In this document: positions 47,902 through 53,816 of the stretch, piece after piece
Layout of the letters: each line of letters starts with the position of its first letter
Numbering within the stretch: position 1 is the first letter of the stretch
DNA from: Prochlorococcus sp. AG-347-K19
GTDB taxonomy: Bacteria; Cyanobacteriota; Cyanobacteriia; PCC-6307; Cyanobiaceae
NCBI GenBank assembly: GCA_003281335.1
Contig: QCCG01000010.1
Span: 1-53,816 of the forward strand
Length of the DNA: 53,816 nucleotides
Direction of reading: 5' to 3'
Made by a program: the position numbers and the translations under genes
The notes under the pieces: generated by a model
What the model was told of the DNA's origin: nothing
Database searches by the model: none
The model's input: only the letters and a program-made list of their open reading frames with translations

Positions 47902-48840
47902 ATGAATTCAGTTATTTTCCAAGAAACAGCAAAATTAAAAAAACCTGTTCCAGCTGAAAAAGTTATAGAACTCTCAGAAAAATTACTGGAACCTTCCAGT
48001 CATTCAAAAAGGTATCCTCCAAGACTACATAAAACGTGGGGAACAATAGTTTTTATGGTTGTAATTCATATTCTTTCTCTTGTAGCTATACAACCAAAAT
48101 TTTGGAGTCTCCCTGCAGTCACTTCATTATTATTTTTTTACTGGGTAACTGCTTGCTTAGGAGTCACCCTTGGATATCACAGATTGTTATCGCACAGATC
48201 GTTCATTGTACCAAGATGGTTAGAAAGATTTTTTGCTACCTGTGGAGCCTTAAGTTGCCAGCATGGTCCAATAGATTGGGTAGGTTTACATAGGCATCAC
48301 CACTCTTTTTCAGATACTGAAGTAGATCATCACAATAGTAAAAAGGGATTTTGGTGGAGTCATATGGGTTGGATGTTTAAAGACGTAGAAGCACTAAAAG
48401 CTGTTCCAAAACTAAGTGCAGATTTAATCAAGGATCCATACTATAGATTTTTAAATAAATATTTTTTATTCTTACAAATTCCTATTGGACTTTCATTGTA
48501 CGCAATAGGTGAAAAATTAGGAGTTGGAGGATGGGCTCTAGTCCTTTGGGGAATTCCATTGAGGCTTGTGGTTGTTTATCATATAACTTGGCTAGTTAAC
48601 TCCGCAACGCATTGTTGGGGTAAAGCACCATTTGAAAGCGGTGATTCATCTAAAAACAATGCATGGGTTGCTGCATTAACATTTGGAGAAGGTTGGCATA
48701 ATAACCATCATGCATTTCCCAATTCGGCAAAACAAGGTTTATTTAAAGGTCAGATAGACATAACATGGGAACATATTAAGATTCTTGCGAAATTTGGTTT
48801 TGCAAAAAAAGTAAAGTTACCCTCTAGGTCTTATTATTAA
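47902..48840 (+). CDS. desC: Acyl-lipid delta-9 desaturase
   Basis: DesC puts a double bond at the delta-9 position of lipid-bound stearoyl/palmitoyl chains, keeping membranes fluid. The 312-aa integral membrane protein has the three His boxes of the di-iron centre: HRLLSH (93-98), HRHHH (130-134) and HNNHH (near residue 267). Hydrophobic segments lie before box 1 and between boxes 2 and 3. There is no cytochrome b5 fusion, so electrons probably come from ferredoxin. rplI begins 20 bases after the stop. The family symbol is desC; the exact regioselectivity is inferred. Confidence 0.95.
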   Translation: MNSVIFQETAKLKKPVPAEKVIELSEKLLEPSSHSKRYPPRLHKTWGTIVFMVVIHILSLVAIQPKFWSLPAVTSLLFFYWVTACLGVTLGYHRLLSHRSFIVPRWLERFFATCGALSCQHGPIDWVGLHRHHHSFSDTEVDHHNSKKGFWWSHMGWMFKDVEALKAVPKLSADLIKDPYYRFLNKYFLFLQIPIGLSLYAIGEKLGVGGWALVLWGIPLRLVVVYHITWLVNSATHCWGKAPFESGDSSKNNAWVAALTFGEGWHNNHHAFPNSAKQGLFKGQIDITWEHIKILAKFGFAKKVKLPSRSYY

Positions 48841-48860
48841 CTATATTGTTAAACATTTTC

Positions 48861-49316
48861 ATGGCTAAAAGAGTACAAGTCGCATTAACTGAATCAATCG
48901 CATCACTAGGTAAAGAAGGAGATCTAGTTGATGTAGCACCTGGATACGCAAGAAATTTTCTATTACCTTATGGCAAGGCAATGAATGTAACACCAGCGGT
49001 CCTTAAACAAATTGAGAGGAAGAAAGAAAAAGAAAAAATCGCTGCTGATAAATTAAAGCAAGAAGCTTTAGATTTCCAAACTGCATTATCCACAATAGGT
49101 AGGTTCACTATCAAAAAACAGGTTGGAGAAGATGGTGTCCTTTTTGGAACGGTTACCAATGGAGATGTTGCCGAAGCGATAGAAGCGGCAACTAAAAAAG
49201 AAATTGATAGAAGAAACATTACAGTCCCTGATATTCATAATTTAGGTTCCTTTACTGCAAAAATAAAATTACATCCAGAAGTAAATGCAGAAGTAAATAT
49301 TGAAGTAACAAGTTAA
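48861..49316 (+). CDS. rplI: 50S ribosomal protein L9
   Basis: bL9 has an N-terminal globular RNA-binding domain, a long helix and a C-terminal domain. Here [36 protein letters not shown] is the N domain, an exposed Lys/Glu helix spans residues 48-75, and [19 protein letters not shown] is the C domain. I use the ATG at 48861 (151 aa), which gives the normal [10 protein letters not shown] start; a TTG 15 bases upstream is in frame but would add non-family residues. dnaB follows by 58 bases, a conserved pairing in bacteria. Confidence 0.98.
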   Translation: MAKRVQVALTESIASLGKEGDLVDVAPGYARNFLLPYGKAMNVTPAVLKQIERKKEKEKIAADKLKQEALDFQTALSTIGRFTIKKQVGEDGVLFGTVTNGDVAEAIEAATKKEIDRRNITVPDIHNLGSFTAKIKLHPEVNAEVNIEVTS

Positions 49317-49374
49317 TAAATTTGTTGCATTATTTTGAAAAGTAGCCAGAGTATATATCTAAGCAATTAAAGAT

Positions 49375-50757
49375 ATGGTTTCCGTACCTTTTCCAAATAA
49401 TGGTCAAAATAAAAATTTTAAAAAAGATTTTAATAGTGAAAACTCTGGATTAGTACCTCCTCAAAACGTTCAAGCAGAGGAAGCTGTTCTTGGGGGCATA
49501 CTTCTTGATCCAGACGCGATCGGAAGAATTGCAGACTTAATTAAACCTGAAGCTTTTTACATAAATGCCCATCAAGAGATTTATAGAACAGCATTAATGT
49601 TGCATACCCAGGGTAAACCAACTGATTTAACGTCAATGAGTGCTTGGTTAGCAGATAATGGATCACTAGAAAAAATTGGAGGAAACAGCAAACTGGTAGA
49701 ACTAGTTGAAAATGTTTCCTCTACAGCTTCCATAGAACAAGTGGCTAATTTAATTAACGACAAATTCATGAGAAGGCAACTTATCAAATCTGGGAATGAA
49801 GTGGTTCAACTAGGTTTTGATCAAACTCAAGATACCAATGAAGTTCTAGATAAAGCAGAGCAAAAAATATTTGAAATCAGCCAAGAAAAACCTTCAAAAG
49901 GCCTGACTCAAGCAGCTGAAATCCTCACAAGTACTTTCAATGAAATAGAGTCAAGATCATTAGGTACTTCAGTAGCTGGTATTCCAGTAAATTTCTACGA
50001 CCTTGATGCGATGACTCAAGGTTTTCAAAGAAGTGATTTAATAATTGTTGCTGGAAGACCTTCAATGGGGAAAACTTCAATAGTTCTTAATCTGGCTAAA
50101 AATGTTGCACAATCGCAAGATTTACCTGTGTGTGTATTTAGCCTTGAAATGAGTAAAGAACAATTGACATATAGATTGCTCTCTATGGAAGTTGGAATCG
50201 AGAGTGGCAGGCTAAGAACAGGAAGATTACAGCAAGATGAATGGCCATTACTCGGAGAAGGTATCAATTCATTAGGTCAATTACCAATATTTATAGATGA
50301 CAAACCTAACTTAAGTGTTTTAGAGATGAGATCTCTTTGCAGAAGATTAATAGCTGAACAAAAAAAAGAACTTGGATTAATTGTGATTGATTACCTTCAG
50401 TTAATGGAAGGATCAACCCCTGATAATAGAGTGCAAGAACTTTCACGAATAACAAGAGGTCTTAAAAGCATGGCCAGAGAATTAAAAGTACCAGTAGTAG
50501 CTTTATCTCAGCTTAGTAGAGGAGTAGAGTCTAGAACAAATAAAAGACCGATGTTAAGCGATTTAAGAGAATCAGGGTCTATTGAACAAGACGCAGATTT
50601 AGTATTAATGATTTACAGAGACGAATACTATAATCCAGAGACTGAAGATAGAGGAATTACAGAAATCATTGTCACTAAACATAGAAATGGACCCGTAGGA
50701 ACTGTTAAATTATTATTTGAACCTCAATTTACGAGATTTAGGAATTTAGCTAATTAA
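49375..50757 (+). CDS. dnaB: Replicative DNA helicase DnaB
   Basis: DnaB is the hexameric fork helicase. The 460-aa protein has the N-terminal collar (PPQNVQAEEAVLGGILLDPDAIGRI), the linker helix and the RecA-like ATPase: Walker A GRPSMGKTS near residue 226, SLEMSKEQL, Walker B VIDYLQLM, LSQLSRGVESR and LRESGSIEQDADLVLMIYRDEYY. No intein is present, although cyanobacterial dnaB genes often carry one. TATATA at 49352-49357 may be its promoter. mnmG follows by 12 bases. Confidence 0.98.
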   Translation: MVSVPFPNNGQNKNFKKDFNSENSGLVPPQNVQAEEAVLGGILLDPDAIGRIADLIKPEAFYINAHQEIYRTALMLHTQGKPTDLTSMSAWLADNGSLEKIGGNSKLVELVENVSSTASIEQVANLINDKFMRRQLIKSGNEVVQLGFDQTQDTNEVLDKAEQKIFEISQEKPSKGLTQAAEILTSTFNEIESRSLGTSVAGIPVNFYDLDAMTQGFQRSDLIIVAGRPSMGKTSIVLNLAKNVAQSQDLPVCVFSLEMSKEQLTYRLLSMEVGIESGRLRTGRLQQDEWPLLGEGINSLGQLPIFIDDKPNLSVLEMRSLCRRLIAEQKKELGLIVIDYLQLMEGSTPDNRVQELSRITRGLKSMARELKVPVVALSQLSRGVESRTNKRPMLSDLRESGSIEQDADLVLMIYRDEYYNPETEDRGITEIIVTKHRNGPVGTVKLLFEPQFTRFRNLAN

Positions 50758-50769
50758 ATCGATCCTAAA

Positions 50770-52737
50770 ATGCAAGATCATCACTCAACAAATGAATCTT
50801 TTGATGTCATCGTTATTGGAGGAGGACATGCAGGATGCGAAGCCGCTATAACAACAGCAAAATTAGGATTTTCTACAGCCTTATTTACAATCAATTTAGA
50901 TAGGATTGCCTGGCAACCTTGCAACCCTGCTGTTGGCGGCCCGGCAAAAAGTCAGTTGGTCCATGAAGTTGATGCATTAGGTGGAATTATTGGTAAATTA
51001 GCTGATGAGACAGCTATACAAAAAAGAATATTAAATGCAAGTAGAGGTCCAGCTGTATGGGCATTAAGAGCTCAGACAGATAAAAGAGAATACTCAAAAA
51101 AGATGATTGAAATACTACAAAAAACAGATAATTTAACATTAAAAGAAGCAATGATTACTGAACTAGATATCAGAAAAACTGAAGAAATTGGATTGAACTC
51201 AAAAAAAATTGTAAAAAAAAGAATAAAGGGTGTCAGGACTTTCTTTGGAAGTTATTATTTAGCAAGATCAGTTATCATCACAGCTGGCACGTTCTTAGAA
51301 GGAAGAATTTGGATAGGAAATAAATCAATGTCAGCTGGTAGATCGGGCGAACAAGCAGCAAAAGGTCTTACTCAAAATTTACACGAAATTGGTATCAAAA
51401 CAGAACGTTTAAAAACAGGAACTCCAGCAAGAGTTGATAAAAGAAGTATTATTTTTGATGAATTAGATATTCAACCAAGTACTGCAGCAGATAAATATTT
51501 TTCGTTTGATCCAGATATCAATAATAATATGCCCCAAGTTAGTTGTCATATCACAAGAACAACTACCAAAACACATCAACTAATTCGAGACAATTTACAT
51601 TTAACTCCCATTTACGGCGGTTTTATTGATAGTAAGGGGCCAAGATATTGTCCATCAATTGAAGATAAAATAGTTAAATTTGCTGATAAAGAATCACATC
51701 AAATTTTCTTGGAACCAGAAGGAATTAATACCCCTGAAATATATATTCAAGGATTCTCTACAGGTTTACCTGAATATATTCAATTAGAACTTCTAAGAAC
51801 CTTACCTGGATTAAATGAATGTAAAATGTTGCGACCAGCTTATGCTGTAGAGTATGACTATATACCTGCAACACAACTCCAAACATCACTCGAAACGAAA
51901 GAAATTGAATATTTATTTAGCGCTGGACAAATTAATGGAACTACTGGTTATGAAGAGGCAGCAGCACAAGGATTAGTAGCCGGAGTCAATGCGACAAGAA
52001 AACTAAACAAAAAAGATCCAATAATCTTCACTAGAGAAAGCAGCTATATAGGAACAATGATCAATGATTTAATTACCAAAGATCTCAAAGAACCATATAG
52101 AGTACTTACTAGTAGGAGTGAATACAGGTTGACCCTTAGAGGAGATAATGCAGATAGGCGATTAACCCCATTAGGTTATGAAATAGGTCTAATTGATGAG
52201 AAAAGATGGTCGGTCTATCAAGAAAAAATGAAACTCCTTGAAGAAGAGAAATTAAGATTAAAAAACACTCGTTTAAAAAACACGGATGAAATATCAAAAA
52301 AACTAGAATTAGCAACGGGATCAAAAATCAAAGGCTCAACAACTTTGAAAGACCTCTTAAAAAGATCAAACTTTCATTATTCAGATTTAATTAAATATAA
52401 TTTAACTGAAAAAAATTTAGCTTCTTCAATACAAGAGGGTATTGAAATAGATATTAAATACGAGGGTTATCTTAAAAGACAAAAAAACAACATTGAACAA
52501 ATAAATCGTCAAAGCTGTAAATCTCTGCCTCAAGAAATAAATTATGAAAAGATAGATACATTATCTTTAGAAGCTAGAGAAAATTTGAATAAGATAAAGC
52601 CAAAAAATTTTGGTGATGCTTCAAAAATTCCTGGGGTTAGCAAAGCTGATTTAACTGCTTTACTTGTTTGGCTAAAAATAAGAGAGATAAAAAAAGATAA
52701 GACAAATATTTTTGCTGAAAAAAAGTTATCATCTTAA
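50770..52737 (+). CDS. mnmG: tRNA uridine-5-carboxymethylaminomethyl(34) synthesis enzyme MnmG
   Basis: MnmG (GidA), with MnmE, installs the cmnm5 group at U34 of tRNAs using FAD and methylene-THF. The 655-aa protein has the FAD loop [12 protein letters not shown] (about 15-26), [34 protein letters not shown], the [23 protein letters not shown] segments and the C-terminal helical domain that meets MnmE. Length and motifs are normal. The downstream Ycf21-like frame is in phase with mnmG after its TAA. Confidence 0.97.
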   Translation: MQDHHSTNESFDVIVIGGGHAGCEAAITTAKLGFSTALFTINLDRIAWQPCNPAVGGPAKSQLVHEVDALGGIIGKLADETAIQKRILNASRGPAVWALRAQTDKREYSKKMIEILQKTDNLTLKEAMITELDIRKTEEIGLNSKKIVKKRIKGVRTFFGSYYLARSVIITAGTFLEGRIWIGNKSMSAGRSGEQAAKGLTQNLHEIGIKTERLKTGTPARVDKRSIIFDELDIQPSTAADKYFSFDPDINNNMPQVSCHITRTTTKTHQLIRDNLHLTPIYGGFIDSKGPRYCPSIEDKIVKFADKESHQIFLEPEGINTPEIYIQGFSTGLPEYIQLELLRTLPGLNECKMLRPAYAVEYDYIPATQLQTSLETKEIEYLFSAGQINGTTGYEEAAAQGLVAGVNATRKLNKKDPIIFTRESSYIGTMINDLITKDLKEPYRVLTSRSEYRLTLRGDNADRRLTPLGYEIGLIDEKRWSVYQEKMKLLEEEKLRLKNTRLKNTDEISKKLELATGSKIKGSTTLKDLLKRSNFHYSDLIKYNLTEKNLASSIQEGIEIDIKYEGYLKRQKNNIEQINRQSCKSLPQEINYEKIDTLSLEARENLNKIKPKNFGDASKIPGVSKADLTALLVWLKIREIKKDKTNIFAEKKLSS

Positions 52738-52818
52738 AAGCACTCCGTCAGAGCACTGAAAAATAAACTTTTTAACTCTCCAAAAATTTTATGGGAAGAA
52801 AAAGCCTCTAATTTTTTA

Positions 52819-53361
52819 GTGAAAAATACACTACCAAAAATATCCGGTCCATGGAAATTAATGCTGCTTGGGGATGGAAGTCCAACTAGACATCTGCAGC
52901 TTTTAACTAATCAAGAGACAAAAATTAAATTAATTTCAATGCAATTAGATCCTCTATCCACTCAAGAAGGACCTACAGAATTGAATCAGTTAAATGGCCC
53001 TTTAATTAGAAGACAAGTATGGATCACAAGCAATAATAAAAATCTAGCATGGGCAGAAAGTTGGTGGAATGCAGATCAAGTGAATGAAAATTTAAAAGCC
53101 AAAGAAGAGCCAATTTGGAAGAATTTGACACAAGACAGATCAGAATTATTTAGAGAAGTTGATCGTGTTTCACTTGTCAATGCAAAATGGTTAGAAGATC
53201 AATTTTGCTTTAAAGGTCCATTCTGGTCAAGAAATTACAGATTTTTTCGAGACAAAAAACCCTTAACAATTATAAGGGAAGTTTTCAATCCAAATTTAGA
53301 AACTTTACTGGGTTATTCAGGAATTAAAGAATTTACCAAACTATACTCTTCTTCTTCTTGA
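52819..53361 (+). CDS. Ycf21/UbiC-like protein (putative chorismate--pyruvate lyase family)
   Basis: The 180-aa sequence (from GTG 52819) fits the cyanobacterial/plastid DUF98 group of UbiC-like proteins: PWKLMLLGDGSPTRHLQLLTNQ near the start, GPLIRRQVWI, NLAWAESWWNAD and the C-terminal YRFFRDKKPLTIIREVFN. UbiC-type enzymes split chorismate to 4-hydroxybenzoate; in cyanobacteria this supplies the plastoquinone ring. The open frame runs without a stop from the mnmG TAA (52735) through this GTG, and the extra codons look coding (SPKILWEEKASNFL), so the true start may be upstream at a rare codon such as CTG 52756 or ATT 52786. The last 21 bases overlap the convergent gene. Confidence 0.8.
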   Translation: MKNTLPKISGPWKLMLLGDGSPTRHLQLLTNQETKIKLISMQLDPLSTQEGPTELNQLNGPLIRRQVWITSNNKNLAWAESWWNADQVNENLKAKEEPIWKNLTQDRSELFREVDRVSLVNAKWLEDQFCFKGPFWSRNYRFFRDKKPLTIIREVFNPNLETLLGYSGIKEFTKLYSSSS

Positions 53362-53816
53362 TCTGGGAAGATTTCTTGATTTTGATTGAACTTGTTGGAT
53401 TGATTGATCTCTCGAAGTATTATTCTCATTTTCTGAGGCTCTTTGCCATCTTTCTACTTTGAAATCCATTTGATCTGGCCAATCTTCGTCCTTACTCTCT
53501 TTCACATAAGGTAATTTTTTTTGCTCAGTTGTCTGTAAATTTTTTGGTTGCCTTAAAGAGATTGCTTCTAAAGGTCTTTTTGAATGCTGTGTAGTAGATT
53601 CATAAGAATTTGATTCTCTGGAAAATGTCTTAAAATTGCTTTGATCATCGTAAAAATTCTCATCATTCCAATCATCATTTTCCTCATCAAAAAATAAATC
53701 CACTTTTTCAGATACCCATCTTCCTACTTTTTTAACACTCTTACTTGTTATTCCTTGAAAATCTGAATTCCTTCTTTTACCTGGCCTAGCACCAGATACT
53801 CCATCAACGAATTGTC
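53341..53816 (-). CDS. Conserved acidic-basic protein, 5'-truncated by the window edge
   Basis: The frame is open to the right end of the window; a GTG at 53701-53703 is internal. Before it, 37 further residues can be read, including GARPGKRRNSDFQGITSKSV and GRWVSEKV. The visible part has a Lys/Arg-rich segment, then an Asp/Glu/Asn-rich patch (FDEENDDWNDENFYDD), a polar low-complexity middle and a basic end (PRSRRRRV). No membrane helix or known domain is visible; it is probably disordered and may bind nucleic acid or another protein. I do not recognise it. It overlaps the Ycf21-like gene by 21 bases. Confidence 0.65.
   Translation of the reverse strand, partial: QFVDGVSGARPGKRRNSDFQGITSKSVKKVGRWVSEKVDLFFDEENDDWNDENFYDDQSNFKTFSRESNSYESTTQHSKRPLEAISLRQPKNLQTTEQKKLPYVKESKDEDWPDQMDFKVERWQRASENENNTSRDQSIQQVQSKSRNLPRSRRRRV

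Noticed and set aside
48846..48860. TTG start 15 bases upstream of rplI
   Set aside because: It adds LLNIF-type residues not found in L9. The ATG at 48861 gives the standard MAKRVQV start.

Overview
The window is a strongly AT-rich, densely packed stretch of core chromosome from a marine picocyanobacterium, almost certainly a high-light-type Prochlorococcus. Direct signs are psbZ (photosystem II), the sulfolipid pair sqdB/sqdX, plastid-like conserved genes (Ycf23- and Ycf21-type proteins), a cyanobacterial aspartate kinase with four ACT domains, a group-2 sigma factor, a delta-9 desaturase, and very small or negative spacers between genes. I found no insertion sequence, prophage, CRISPR array, rRNA operon or gene-poor island. 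The longest non-coding stretches are about 175 bases.

Layout. 1-7.5 kb: 5'-truncated alpha/beta hydrolase (+) facing a leftward run of gyrB, a small exported SH3-like protein, two tandem crcB genes, mgtE and a sigma factor; then miaA (+). 7.5-14.7 kb: infC, a GntR-type regulator with cysE, then secA (-), a GNAT acetyltransferase (+), and psbZ-ribH-tRNA-Gly(GCC)-NTF2-like (-). 14.8-25 kb: mutS, cbiC/cobH (-), holA, lysC, uvrB and ycf23 (-), tilS. 25-37.5 kb: rnj, then asd-dapA (-), tig-clpP-clpX-dnaX (+), and a SpoIID-like protein with a GT2 glycosyltransferase (-). 37.5-42 kb: rpmI-rplT, a TPR protein with thiG, sqdB-sqdX. 42-47.8 kb: a leftward cluster of a 232-aa conserved protein, a PLP lyase, gcvH and gcvP. 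47.9-53.8 kb: desC, rplI, dnaB, mnmG, a Ycf21/UbiC-like gene, and a 5'-truncated conserved gene entering from the right edge.

Functionally the window is housekeeping: replication and repair (gyrB, holA, dnaX, dnaB, mutS, uvrB), tRNA modification (miaA, tilS, mnmG), translation (infC, rpmI, rplT, rplI), protein folding and turnover (tig, clpP, clpX, secA), RNA decay (rnj), lysine/aspartate-family synthesis (lysC, asd, dapA), cofactors (ribH, thiG, cobH/cbiC), glycine cleavage, and lipids (sqdB, sqdX, desC).

I do not see a wholly new multi-gene system. The signals most worth a second look are regulatory and small in scale: a dnaX frameshift-like site (SD-like element, A8 slippery run, quick stop in both other frames) that would give a gamma-sized product; a hairpin burying the ribosome site of mutS; back-to-back -10 boxes between psbZ and mutS; near-perfect palindromes before tilS and tig; an N-terminal clamp-binding-like motif in MutS; and a Ycf21-like gene whose coding frame runs upstream of any standard start codon to the mnmG stop.
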